NCBI GenBank assembly: GCA_023399215.1
Contig: JAEWQJ010000038.1
Coordinates: 1 to 64,000, forward strand
DNA: 64,000 nt
Direction: 5' to 3'
DNA from: Methanobacteriota archaeon
GTDB taxonomy: Archaea; Halobacteriota; Methanosarcinia; Methanosarcinales; Methanosarcinaceae
Shown: positions 51,481 through 60,212 of the stretch, piece by piece
How positions within the stretch are numbered: position 1 is the stretch's first letter
Layout of the letters: the number at the start of each line of letters is the position of its first letter
Made by a program: the position numbers and the translations under genes
Notes under the pieces: model-generated
Databases searched by the model: none
Told to the model about the DNA's origin: nothing
The model's input: the letters and a program-made list of their open reading frames with translations, nothing else

Positions 51481-51945
51481 TTGCTTACCTCATCTGGCAC
51501 CAAAATGCTGGGCCCACTCAATAATAAAAATAATTTACCCTGCCACTTATATAAGAACTTACCGAAATTTTTTGGGATACATAAAAAGATTTCAGTGACA
51601 GCTATACGTTACTGTTGTTGTTTTCTGAGGATTTATAAAACTAACTAACTAACTAACTAACTAACTTAGAAATTAATAAGTTAATATGTTTGCTCAGAAA
51701 AGTCACGCACTTTCACTTTGAATCTAGTTGTCACACGACCCTGATGTGGAATCTTTGACTGCTGGCAAGTTAAGAAAAGAATGAAGTTAAACAATGTGTA
51801 TACCATAACGAGAGATTCAATATTTGTGTTTCGATTTACAGAATATAGGATAGTGTTTCTATATATATGTACAGAGGCGGAAAAAAAGGAAGACAAGAGA
51901 ACGAAAATTTAAAAAATGAAACTTTGAAGATTTCATCGCTGAAAA
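51481..51945. other. Intergenic with (CTAA)6 microsatellite
   Basis: Six perfect CTAA units at 51641-51664. The rest is AT-rich and contains the promoter area of the polyferredoxin operon. The 71-codon minus-strand frame at 51681 has no ribosome site and is not supported. Confidence 0.7.
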
Positions 51946-52668
51946 TCACTGCCCTGAACTGGGAATCATTTTATATCCCTCCCCCGAGGGCATAAGTATT
52001 GCCAGAATAATATACAGGACAATACCAATTCCTCCTTGCAGAGCAAGGACTGCGAAAGCAAGCCTTATAAAGGTCGGGTCAATGTCAAAGTATTCACCCA
52101 ACCCTCCACAAACTCCGAAGAGCATACGTTCTTTCTTGCTTTTAGTCAGACGTTTTTTCATGGTGTAGGCAGTGCGCTTTTCTTCTTTAGCTTCTTCCCC
52201 GGCTTCCCTGGCTTCTTCTCTGATTTTCTCTCCAGCCTCTCTAGCGGCTTCCTCTTCTTTTTTCTCCCCAGCTTCTATAATGACTCTCCCTTCCATATCT
52301 ATAGGCTTTGTCCAGGATTTTTCAGTATAGCCGGTTTCAAGTTCTCCCGGAGCCTTGAATTCACTTTCTTTCGGGGTTATTTTCTCTTCAGATATAGGGC
52401 TTCCTGGGGTTTCTTTTTCTTCCATACCTCTTTCAGGCTTTGCCCAGGATTCCTCGGTATAGCCAGTTTCAAGTTCCCCTTCAGGTTTGAATTCGCTTTT
52501 TTTCGGCTCCTCTCTTTCCAGTGGTGCAGTACCGCTAACTTCCTCTTCGGTTTTTCCCTCATGTCTCGCACATGATTCCTCTTCAGATTTGGCTTTAGGT
52601 TCCTCTGGCGCTTCACAAAAGTGTCCTTTTGTTGCCTTTTTTTCTTGAGATTCGGGATTTTCCTGCAT
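51946..52668 (-). CDS. PspC-domain membrane protein with long acidic repeat region
   Basis: 240 residues. The C-terminal ~65 residues are a PspC domain (RLTKSKKERMLFGVCGGLGE then a membrane helix LAFAVLALQGGIGIVLYIIL). The first ~170 residues are Glu/Lys-rich and disordered-looking, with two copies of a ~45-residue repeat (GELETGYTEESWAKP and GELETGYTEKSWTKP). PspC proteins sense membrane stress. The extended charged N-terminus is not typical and may be a scaffold or antenna on the cytoplasmic face. Monocistronic. Confidence 0.85.
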   Translation of the reverse strand: MQENPESQEKKATKGHFCEAPEEPKAKSEEESCARHEGKTEEEVSGTAPLEREEPKKSEFKPEGELETGYTEESWAKPERGMEEKETPGSPISEEKITPKESEFKAPGELETGYTEKSWTKPIDMEGRVIIEAGEKKEEEAAREAGEKIREEAREAGEEAKEEKRTAYTMKKRLTKSKKERMLFGVCGGLGEYFDIDPTFIRLAFAVLALQGGIGIVLYIILAILMPSGEGYKMIPSSGQ

Positions 52669-52762
52669 ATTGACTATTCTATTTTGGAGGATTTATATTA
52701 TTCTGGTACCTTTTATCTCCTCATCACTAGTTTCATTTTTATTTCTTTTAGTATCTTCTACT

Positions 52763-54163
52763 TTAGTGACATTCCGAGCAGCCGCATTCATTTTCACTGC
52801 GGAAAATTCCATATAACATCAAGGGGAGAAGGAAAACCGCAAAACCCAACTTCAGATCTTCGGGGAGCAGTTCTTTTGCAGTCCCCACGGTTGCTACCGC
52901 ACTGATCCCGAGTTTTAGATAAAACCAGTCCAGCAGGAAACCTGCTCCAAGGGAGCAGAGAGAAATCATTCCCAGATACAGAGCTGCCGAACGTTTTCCA
53001 AGGAAGCGGGCAACCATCGTTATAGTTGCTACATTGGTTGCAGGACCTGCGAGGAGAAAAACAAAAGCGGTACCCGGACTCATGCCCTTGGCTACAAGAC
53101 TTGCGGCAAGAGGGGTCGAAGCTGTAGCGCATATATAAAGAGGAATTCCCACAAAGAGCATAACCAGCATTGATCCAAAGCCTCCTCCCAGATAATTCTG
53201 GATAAGGCTATCGGGAACTACATAGGAAATTATTCCTGCAAAAAAGATTCCGATGAGCATCCATTTGGAAATCTCGGCTGGCAGCTCGATATAAGCATAC
53301 TTTACTCCTCTAATCAACCTGGATTTTACTGATTCTTTATTATTTCTATCTTTTTCGGATTCCTTATTTTTCCCATCTTTGCCCGATTCATTTTCTTCGC
53401 ACCCACACTCCCCACAGCTGCAGGAAGAGACATCTTTATGGAAATCTGGGCTTATCAGGGTAAGTTTTCGGACATTTTCAGAGTTATTATTGATTTTTAG
53501 AGGCTTTGCTCCTGAAGGCTTTATTTCTATAGCCTTATTTATAGTGCTTACAGACTCGGTTTTTCCGTTACCGGAACCTGCTGGATTATGGCAACTACAG
53601 GAAGAAGAGCTGCATGTTTTTTCCTGTAAAGGAGCTCCAATCAAGGTTGAGACTGCAAGAACTCCTGCTTTTTTCTCGGGACTTTCCTGTTTTGTGAGAT
53701 TCTTCTTTTCCGGGCATTCCCCGATCAAAAAATTATCTGCAAGCCCTGTAAGGACAGCAGTAACAAGAGCAGCAAGTGGGCGGAAAACTGCCATCAAGGG
53801 ATCCAGGAGAGCATAAGTAACCGCTATTGAGTCTACTCCTGTCTCGGGAGTCGAGATCAGGAAGGAAAGGGTTGCTCCCCGGTTAGCTCCCCTTTTTCGG
53901 ATCGACATCGCGGCAGGGACCACTCCGCAGGAGCAGAGAGGTAGAGGCAGGCCTGCAAGAGCAGCATTGATAACAGAGCGAATTTTTCCTGCCGATGCTC
54001 CAAGGTAGTCCACAATCTTCTGGTCAGGCACCAGGACATTGAGAAGACCTGCAATACCCAGGCCGAAAATAAGATAGGGAGCCGTTTCGACGAAAATGTT
54101 CCAGGATTCCAGGAGAACCCCTGAAAAAAGGATCAGAAGAGCGTTTAAGAATTCAAAATTCAT
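52763..54163 (-). CDS. ArsP-like permease (COG0701) with Cys-rich central loop
   Basis: 466 residues from MNFEFLNALL, preceded by ggagg; the start overlaps the arsR stop (ATGA). Two blocks of ~4-5 membrane helices, each with a family motif (LPLCSCGVVPAAMSIRKRG with its CSCG, and GIPLYICATASTPLAASLV). Between them a ~130-residue soluble loop carries Cys clusters (CSSSSCSC, SCSCGECGC) and Lys/Glu-rich sequence, and the C-terminus ends ECGCSECH. Relatives export organoarsenicals or other soft-metal species. The extra Cys motifs suggest metal relay or sensing. Confidence 0.88.
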   Translation of the reverse strand: MNFEFLNALLILFSGVLLESWNIFVETAPYLIFGLGIAGLLNVLVPDQKIVDYLGASAGKIRSVINAALAGLPLPLCSCGVVPAAMSIRKRGANRGATLSFLISTPETGVDSIAVTYALLDPLMAVFRPLAALVTAVLTGLADNFLIGECPEKKNLTKQESPEKKAGVLAVSTLIGAPLQEKTCSSSSCSCHNPAGSGNGKTESVSTINKAIEIKPSGAKPLKINNNSENVRKLTLISPDFHKDVSSCSCGECGCEENESGKDGKNKESEKDRNNKESVKSRLIRGVKYAYIELPAEISKWMLIGIFFAGIISYVVPDSLIQNYLGGGFGSMLVMLFVGIPLYICATASTPLAASLVAKGMSPGTAFVFLLAGPATNVATITMVARFLGKRSAALYLGMISLCSLGAGFLLDWFYLKLGISAVATVGTAKELLPEDLKLGFAVFLLPLMLYGIFRSENECGCSECH

Positions 54164-54513
54164 GCTTTTTCCTCCACATGTTCGAGGCACATTTCGATCA
54201 GCGTGCGGACGTGCTCGTCTGCAATATAATAAATCGTAAACTTTCCCTCCCTCCTGACCCGCACTAGATCAAGTTGCCTGAGGGTACGAAGCCCATGAGA
54301 AACTGCGGATTGAGTGACACTAAGCGCCTGCTCGAGTTCACAGACGCACATTTCCTTTTGCTTTAGTAAAAAAAGGATCTTAAGGCGGGTATCGGACTGG
54401 AGCGCCTGAAAAACCGCAGCTATTCGCGTGATACTTTCGGGGTCCGGAACCTTTTGTAACAGTTTTTCCAGTTGTTTTGAATCCACTCTTTCACAGTGCT
54501 CATGCATGAACAT
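54160..54513 (-). CDS. arsR: ArsR/SmtB-family metal-responsive repressor
   Basis: 117 residues with a winged helix (SVTQSAVSHGLRTLRQLDLVRVRREG). The metal motif CVCELEQAL lies in helix 3, the ArsR/CadC-type site, and HEHCER near the N-terminus offers a further ligand. It should repress its own operon until As/Sb or a soft divalent metal binds. Start placed directly behind a perfect 16-bp palindrome, giving an (almost) leaderless mRNA; a Met two residues in is an alternative. The downstream permease is coupled by a 4-base overlap. Confidence 0.94.
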   Translation of the reverse strand: MFMHEHCERVDSKQLEKLLQKVPDPESITRIAAVFQALQSDTRLKILFLLKQKEMCVCELEQALSVTQSAVSHGLRTLRQLDLVRVRREGKFTIYYIADEHVRTLIEMCLEHVEEKA

Positions 54514-54529
54514 ATGAACAGCTGTTCAT
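54514..54529. promoter_or_regulatory. Palindromic ArsR operator
   Basis: ATGAACAGCTGTTCAT is a perfect palindrome abutting the arsR start. The TGAACA...TGTTCA half-sites match the typical SmtB/ArsR operator core. A TATA-like gatattaata lies just beyond (about 54536-54545, minus strand), so bound repressor would cover the transcription start. Confidence 0.8.
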
Positions 54530-55126
54530 GTATTAATATCTTATTAAGAACTGCGCCACCTAAGAAAATTGTCAAAAACTTAGAATTTGTCAAAAACTTA
54601 GAGTCTGTCCTTTGTGTTTGTCAGGGTAAGCTTGATTTATACGAGTAAAAATCTTTCAAAACCAACTAAAAAATTAACTATCGTTTTAACCCAAGATTAA
54701 AAGGATGAGGTTTTTGTTTCTTTGACAGGTTTCATAGCTTTTTATTATCTTGTGCATCTAATCAGCTACTTTATTTCTAAATCTTGTTTCTCATAAATAT
54801 AATTATTATATTTAGTATTGTATTCAGATAGATAAATAAATATTAAACCTAATATTATTTATTCGATATTAAATGCATGTCAAGAAATAACTTGAGCCAA
54901 TTACTTGAGCCAATTTTTACACTGTACTCAAACACTAATAAAACAGTTTCATTTCAGTCGAATAACCCATTGCTTGCAGCTAGGTGCGCCAGCGTAACTT
55001 TGATTTAAAACACAAATCGTCGCTCAAGCTATTTAGCTACGACTCTTTAATTGAAGAGGCCTGCTCTATACTCTTTAGCAAAAACTTGATCTCTTCTCCG
55101 AATTTGAATTTTGTGAGGATACGTCT
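54530..55126. other. Divergent intergenic region with gtcaaaaacttag repeats
   Basis: gtcaaaaacttag occurs at 54571 and 54589 (period 18), with a third copy at 56141 next to the MITE-like element. The rest is AT-rich with no gene recognised; the leader of the C39-type peptidase gene is at the right end (tgaggat before its ATG). Confidence 0.6.
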
Positions 55127-55831
55127 ATGAAAATAGATAATAAGAGTTTGAATATAAGAAAAGCAGCATTTCTTCTAAGCGTTGCTGGTTTGGTAATATT
55201 AACAGCTATAGGAATGCCTGCAGGCGCCAGTGAGATCAAAGTTAAAAGTGTAGTTCCTGAGAATAACACAACTATGTTGTTACAGGTGCCAGATGTGCGC
55301 CAATCCACCAACTACTCGTGTGGGGCTTCATGCTTTCAGGCTGTAGTAAGCTACTGGGGAGGTAAAGATATGGGAGAAGGCCAGTTTATTGAGCTCGTCA
55401 ATACTACTCTCGGAGAGACTGACCGCAAGGGTACCACCCCCAGAGGCATCGTAGAAGGGGCAGAAAAAATGGGGTTTAGATCTGAGATTAGGGAGAACCT
55501 GACACTGGATGATTTGAGAGACTCCATTAATAAGGGCATTCCAGTAATAGTTAGACTTCAGGCCTGGAAGGATGAGAATCAAACTTGGGAAATGAATGCG
55601 AGCAGTCACTACATGGTAGTCATAGGCATAGACAGCAAAAATGTGTACTTTGAAGACCCATGGATACTTGGCAACAGAGGGTATATTCCACATGATGAGT
55701 TCATAGAACGTTGGCATACTTTCAGTTATGCATCTCCTACAGCTGATAAAAAAACAAATATGATTCATATGGGAATCTTTATCAGTGGAGACAAGCCTGC
55801 ACAAAATCCGGGTTTCATACACGTGGACTAA
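55127..55831 (+). CDS. Secreted C39-like cysteine peptidase
   Basis: 234 residues. Signal peptide ~1-35 (hydrophobic core AAFLLSVAGLVILTAIG, cleavage near GAS). The papain-like C39 core has Cys65 in NYSCGASCFQAVVSYWG, His161 in SSHYMVVIGID and Asp177 in FEDPW. Peptidase C39 domains outside ABC transporters are secreted cysteine peptidases that cut after double-Gly or in wall proteins; in archaea the targets are unknown. The mature enzyme would act outside the membrane. tgaggat lies nine bases before the ATG. Confidence 0.88.
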   Translation: MKIDNKSLNIRKAAFLLSVAGLVILTAIGMPAGASEIKVKSVVPENNTTMLLQVPDVRQSTNYSCGASCFQAVVSYWGGKDMGEGQFIELVNTTLGETDRKGTTPRGIVEGAEKMGFRSEIRENLTLDDLRDSINKGIPVIVRLQAWKDENQTWEMNASSHYMVVIGIDSKNVYFEDPWILGNRGYIPHDEFIERWHTFSYASPTADKKTNMIHMGIFISGDKPAQNPGFIHVD

Positions 55832-55889
55832 ATCCAGGTACCAATATGCTTGAATATGTCCAGAATTGAGAAATCTAAATTGAGAAATC

Positions 55890-56134
55890 TAAGAGGCTGT
55901 CTTAAAATTCAAACTATTTTTACATTTGGATAGTGATTGTTGTTGATTTTTAATTCAGATTGTAAATTTATTAGATTAGGCTTACTCGCTCGATGTATGA
56001 AATAAAATACATTAGACATCATGGTTAAAATTTATACTTTCGACATTTAACATTTTAATGCTACCGTTTTTCAGTACAAATGAGTAATTACTATCACTAT
56101 TGCAGCATCAATCTAATTTTAAGACGCGCTCTTA
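55890..56134. mobile_element. 245-bp MITE-like element with 20-bp terminal inverted repeats
   Basis: The left end taagaggctgtcttaaaatt (55890-55909) and right end aattttaagacgcgctctta (56115-56134) match at 17 of 20 positions in inverted orientation. The interior is AT-rich and non-coding. Both outer ends carry TA, compatible with a TA target duplication as in IS630/Tc1-type elements. It sits between convergent genes. The hairpin at 15597-15642 shares 18 of 20 bases with the right terminal repeat. Confidence 0.6.
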
Positions 56135-56220
56135 GAATTTGTCAAAAACTTAGATTTATCCGAATCCTAAGAATCTGCAAGAGCCCTTACTCTATCATTA
56201 GAATCCTTTTGTGCCCTTTT

Positions 56221-56994
56221 TCAGAGAGTTAGAATAAGGATAACAAAAAGTGCCAGGATAAAAAGGGCTCTCCAGTCGTTTTTTTGCATGGAAAGTTCAT
56301 ATATTGAGGTTCTTCGGCTTCCCTGATAGCCTCTGCTCTCCATCGCGAGGGCCAGTTCTTCAGCATCCCTGATTACACCTCTTAGCAGGGGAATTGCGAG
56401 AGCAGGAATTGAGCGTAGAGGATTTTTTACGAAATCCATTCCTCTTGCCGCCTGAGCTGCTTTTGTCCGCTCTACCCTCTCAAATAGAAGGGGAAGAAAC
56501 GCTATAGAGATGTTCATCATCGTAGCAAGCTCAAAAGAGCTGATTCCCAGCCAGCGCAATGGTAAAGGCCTTAGCATCCTTTCTACGCCGCAGGTAATTG
56601 CTGATGGGTCGGTACTGGCTGTCAGTAGGGCTGCAAAAAGCAAAAGTAGTATAAATCGGGCAGCAAGTTTGAGCCCTTTTTCCAGTCCTTCCAGACTTGG
56701 CTGCAGAATCCAGTACGAAGCAAGGGGTCTTCCATCCGTAAAAAATAGCTGCGTGAGAAAGATAAAAAATATAAACAGCATCATGGGTCTTACTGCTCTG
56801 AAAAACACTTTCATTGGCAGTCCTGAAAGTAAAGCGAGGGCAAAGAAAAAAGCGAAAAGAGCCCCTATTCCTGCAAAATTCTCAATCCTGAATGTCAGAA
56901 TTCCGAGCAGCATTACAGCCGCAACTTTTGTCCTGGGGTCAAGCCTGTGGAGAAGGGAAGACCCTGGCACGTAACTGAAGACAGGTTCCTGCAT
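56221..56994 (-). CDS. ecfT: ECF transporter T component
   Basis: 257 residues, about five membrane helices. The N-terminal motif YVPGSSLLHRLDPRTKV and the coupling-helix Ala-Arg-Gly signatures (KAAQAARGMDF and ALAMESRGYQG) define EcfT. It couples the two upstream ATPases to the S component BioY. Last gene of the operon bioY-ecfA-ecfA-ecfT. A 74-bp gap separates it from the preceding ATPase gene. Confidence 0.94.
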   Translation of the reverse strand: MQEPVFSYVPGSSLLHRLDPRTKVAAVMLLGILTFRIENFAGIGALFAFFFALALLSGLPMKVFFRAVRPMMLFIFFIFLTQLFFTDGRPLASYWILQPSLEGLEKGLKLAARFILLLLFAALLTASTDPSAITCGVERMLRPLPLRWLGISSFELATMMNISIAFLPLLFERVERTKAAQAARGMDFVKNPLRSIPALAIPLLRGVIRDAEELALAMESRGYQGSRRTSIYELSMQKNDWRALFILALFVILILTL

Positions 56995-57042
56995 ATTTCC
57001 TTCGACTTTCTCCTTATAATGATCCTTCAGGAATTTTCCGGA

Positions 57043-57074
57043 GATTCCCGTTTTAGTTGATTCCCGTTTTAGTT
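57043..57074. repeat. Perfect 16-bp tandem duplication overlapping an ecfA stop
   Basis: gattcccgttttagtt occurs at 57043-57058 and again at 57059-57074. The stop codon of the neighbouring ATPase gene (57069-57071) lies inside the second copy. Confidence 0.9.
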
Positions 57075-57905
57075 TCCATTATTTTCTGTTCCATGAGTCG
57101 ATTTTAATTTCAGAATCTCTTTAAGAGCGTCTTCAACTGTGAAGACTGCAGAGTTTACCGGTATTCCTCTTGCTCTGAGTTCTTTCATCATGGAAGCTAT
57201 AGGCGGAAGAGGCTCGAATCCTTTTTCGAGGTAGCTTTCCCGGCTCCCCTGAAAAATTATTCTTCCTTCCCTTATGAGCACTATTCTTTCCAGCAAGGGG
57301 AAGAACCCTTTAAGATTATGAGTTACAGTTATGACCGCAGTACCATTCTCTTTAATTCTTTTAAGTGTCTCAAGAATGTCCTTTTTCCCAGCCGGGTCAA
57401 GCCCTGTTATTGGCTCATCCAGTACAAGATAGTCCGGCCTGAGGGCAAGAGCGCTTGCAAGAGCAACTCTTTGCATTTCTCCTCCACTCAGGCTGAAAGG
57501 GTCTCGAGAAAGCTCGACCTGGTCAAGAGCAACAGCTTCAATTGCCTCATATACCCTTTCCTCGGTTTCTTTTTTCGAGTACCCAAAGTTCAGGGGCCCG
57601 AAAGCTATTTCCTCATATACGGTTTTACAAAAGAGCTGATCAGCAGCCTGCTGAAAAACCATTCCTACCCTGCGTTTCGTCTCTCTTAAAGAAGGATCAA
57701 GCCCGTCCACGCAAACGGTTCCGGTTTCCGGCTTCAAAATCCCGTTAAAAAGTTTTGTTAGAGTAGATTTTCCTGCGCCTTTTTCTCCCAGTATTCCCAC
57801 AAACTCTCCTTTTTCTATCCGCAGGTTGATATCTCTCAATGCGAGAGTTTCGAGAGGAGTCTTTCTGGAGTAGGAAAAACTTACGTTTTCAAGAATAATC
57901 GGCAT
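57069..57905 (-). CDS. ecfA: ECF transporter ATPase (second EcfA)
   Basis: 278 residues. Walker A GEKGAGKST, Q-loop FQQAADQLF, signature SLSGGEMQRV, Walker B YLVLDEPITGLDP, switch THN. Overlaps the preceding ATPase gene by 25 bases. The pair forms the asymmetric ATPase dimer of an ECF transporter, here most likely for biotin. The C-terminal ~60 residues (PPIASMMKELRARGIPV) are the family's regulatory tail. The short terminal end derives partly from the 16-bp duplication. Confidence 0.93.
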   Translation of the reverse strand: MPIILENVSFSYSRKTPLETLALRDINLRIEKGEFVGILGEKGAGKSTLTKLFNGILKPETGTVCVDGLDPSLRETKRRVGMVFQQAADQLFCKTVYEEIAFGPLNFGYSKKETEERVYEAIEAVALDQVELSRDPFSLSGGEMQRVALASALALRPDYLVLDEPITGLDPAGKKDILETLKRIKENGTAVITVTHNLKGFFPLLERIVLIREGRIIFQGSRESYLEKGFEPLPPIASMMKELRARGIPVNSAVFTVEDALKEILKLKSTHGTENNGN

Positions 57906-58705
57906 ATTTCCTCTGCAAAGCTCTGGGGAGAAGAGGTATTTTCCCAGGGAATTATTACTCCGTGCATTTTCAGGTTCTCGGCCAGCTCAATCAGAGAAGG
58001 CAAGGCAAGTCCAAGGGTCTTGAGGGAAACATCTGAAAAAATACTTTCCGGCTCTCCTTCAAGCCTTATTTTTCCTTTTTCCATGACAATGACTTTGTCT
58101 GCGTCATGAAGTTCTTCAAGATTGTGAGTGATATATACAATGGTTTTTCCTTTCCGGTGCAGTTTTTTTATGGTTTCGAGGACAGTTATTCCGGACTCAG
58201 GGTCAAGCATGGAAGTTACCTCATCAAAGATAAGGCATTCAGGCCTCATTGCAAGAATTCCTGCCAGAGCTACACACTGCCCCTGTCCTCCACTCAGGGT
58301 TTTCGGAGAACGGTGCCTGTACTTCTCAAGCCCGGTTTCGGCAAGTGCCATATCAACACACTTTCTAATTTCCACGGGAGGAAGGCAAAGATTCTCTGGG
58401 CCGAAAGCCAGATCTTCTTCGACTGTCCTGCCCACAAATTGAGTTTCAGGGTTCTGAAACACAATACCTACGAACTTTCGGATTTCTGGAAGGTTTGAAG
58501 GGTCACGGGTATCAATTCCTTTGATCATTACCCTGCCAGCCTGTGGTTTCAGGAGTCCGCTTAGTTGAAGGGCAAGTGTGGATTTTCCACTGCCGTTTTT
58601 TCCGATTATCCCTATGAATTCCCCTTTTTTTATAACCAGGTTTATATTTTCAAGTGCAGGGGTACCATCAGGATAACTGTAACTCACTTTTTCAAGCCTG
58701 ATCAT
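57881..58705 (-). CDS. ecfA: ECF transporter ATPase (first EcfA)
   Basis: 274 residues. Walker A GKNGSGKSTLALQLSG, Q-loop FQNPETQFVG, signature TLSGGQGQCV (Cys at the usual Arg position), Walker B CLIFDEVTSMLDP (Val replaces the usual Ala/Pro) and THN switch. Energises the biotin transporter with the overlapping second ATPase. Spacing of 116 bp from bioY. Signature-motif deviations suggest some asymmetry between the two ATPases, as in other EcfA/EcfA' pairs. Confidence 0.93.
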   Translation of the reverse strand: MIRLEKVSYSYPDGTPALENINLVIKKGEFIGIIGKNGSGKSTLALQLSGLLKPQAGRVMIKGIDTRDPSNLPEIRKFVGIVFQNPETQFVGRTVEEDLAFGPENLCLPPVEIRKCVDMALAETGLEKYRHRSPKTLSGGQGQCVALAGILAMRPECLIFDEVTSMLDPESGITVLETIKKLHRKGKTIVYITHNLEELHDADKVIVMEKGKIRLEGEPESIFSDVSLKTLGLALPSLIELAENLKMHGVIIPWENTSSPQSFAEEICRLFLKT

Positions 58706-58821
58706 AGTAACTCAAATTTTTACCGTGTTGATTCAAATTTTTAAAGATTATCATAAATTTTATTGAAAATATGGGTCGTCTTATTTTCTGCTTATCCAGA
58801 AAAAATTAAAAGAAAGTAGCT

Positions 58822-59385
58822 TTAGAGCTTGTAGTTTGAAGCAATATATGCGGCAACTCCAGTTTTTATGATTTCACCGAGCAGAAAAGGAATGACACCA
58901 AGAGCAAGGGCTGCTCCAGGTCCAATGTCAGCTACAAACATCAATTGAATAAATCCGCATGCATAGAGAATCAGGACTCCTGCACTCATATTAAGGGCAT
59001 TGATAAAGAAACCGGATTTATCAGCCTTTTCAGCCTTTTCGGAAAGCTTTCCTATAACATAAGCCGCCAGAATGAAGCCAGTTATGTACCCACCTGTGGG
59101 CCCAAGAAGCACTCCCATCCCAGAACTGCCTCCTGCAAACACAGGAAGTCCTGCTATACCGAGAAGGGCATACACTATCATGCTCAAGCTTCCCCATTTG
59201 CTTTTCAACATGCTTCCTGCAAGCAGGACAAAGAATACCTGCAGTGTAACAGGAACAGGGGAGAAAGGTATAGGAATCTGTATATAAGCCCCTACGGCGG
59301 CCAGAGCTGCAAAAAGAGATGCGAAAACCATCATTCTTAGTTCAGGAGTCCGGTTGAAATAAGGCTCTTTGTTTTTTATGTACAC
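58822..59385 (-). CDS. bioY: Biotin transporter S component
   Basis: 187 residues with six membrane helices. BioY signatures: VGAYIQIPIPFSPVPVTLQ near the N-terminus and GLPVFAGGSSGMGVLLGPTGGYITG in the middle. It binds biotin with high affinity and works with the EcfA-EcfA-EcfT module encoded directly downstream on the same strand. A biotin-auxotrophic or scavenging lifestyle is suggested; no biotin-synthesis gene is in the window. Confidence 0.96.
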   Translation of the reverse strand: MYIKNKEPYFNRTPELRMMVFASLFAALAAVGAYIQIPIPFSPVPVTLQVFFVLLAGSMLKSKWGSLSMIVYALLGIAGLPVFAGGSSGMGVLLGPTGGYITGFILAAYVIGKLSEKAEKADKSGFFINALNMSAGVLILYACGFIQLMFVADIGPGAALALGVIPFLLGEIIKTGVAAYIASNYKL

Positions 59386-59820
59386 ATTTTTTCCTCTTAT
59401 GAATTGTACTCAGCTTTTCTCATTTTTCTCTTTTTTAAGCCTGTCAAAGCTTTTTACATCCCTGAATTGGCAGGCAGGAAAATTCAGTGCAAATTTAAAG
59501 CTGTGATATATAGAAACTGAAATATAGAAACTGAAGCCTCGAGTAACCTTGTCAGCTTTATAATGATAACTTCATAACGGTTAATTCCAGTCCTAAAAGC
59601 TATATAGCAGCTGAAAATTCAAAGTATTGTTAACCTTTTTTGGATTAAAGGTTTACATTTGATTTAAAGCTTTCCTGAAATCGCAGTTCTTGTTTTCAGG
59701 CATACATTTCTCCCATCCGGAGCGATAATTAAATATACATCTTATACCGGTATTATGGATCACCTGAAATGCAAATTCAGCAGGTAGTTGAAAAAATGTA
59801 TTTTTAGGGAAGTATTTCAT
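59386..59820. other. Intergenic between bioY and tRNA-Arg(CCU)
   Basis: AT-rich. Contains a short duplication (atatagaaactgaa, about 59507-59534) and a TATA-like aaatatacatct near 59731. No gene recognised. Confidence 0.45.
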
Positions 59821-59895
59821 GGGCGTGTGGCCTAGCCAGGATATGGCGGCAGCCTCCTAAGCTGTAAATCGGGGGTTCAAATCCCTTCACGCCCG
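59821..59895 (+). tRNA. tRNA-Arg (anticodon CCU)
   Basis: A 75-nt cloverleaf. Acceptor stem GGGCGTG/CACGCCC with discriminator G, anticodon stem GCAGC/GCTGT (one G-U) with loop CTCCTAA (anticodon CCT, reading AGG), and T-loop TTCAAAT. No encoded CCA or intron. Together with the tRNA at 49108, it serves the AGR Arg codons. Confidence 0.95.
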
Positions 59896-60212
59896 CTAAT
59901 TTCTTTTGATCTGTATTTTCCTTAACTCGTATTCTTTTAACCTGTTTTTTCAGTTTTATCACGAAATAAAAGTCTATTTTTAAAGTCCGGGGTTTCCAAC
60001 TCTAAGGCGTTATGGACATGCCTGCTCAGAAGAACCGGATATTTCTGAACTACTACCTTTCTGAACTACTACCTTTCTGAACTACTACCTGTGTAAATAT
60101 TCGTGGAAACAATGGAAAATATTTTATCTGGAAAGTAAGTATTCCATAGCAGTATAACAATACATTTTTATTGATCATAGCTCAGTGCATTCTACTTCAT
60201 TAGAACAGAAAA
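59896..60212. repeat. Intergenic with 16-bp tandem repeat
   Basis: tttctgaactactacc units recur with period 16 (ctgaactactacc at 60045, 60061 and 60077), spanning about 60042-60090. The remaining sequence is AT-rich with no gene. Confidence 0.8.

Noticed and set aside
51681..51896. 71-codon frame before the polyferredoxin operon
   Set aside because: AT-rich chance frame, no ribosome site, no motif.
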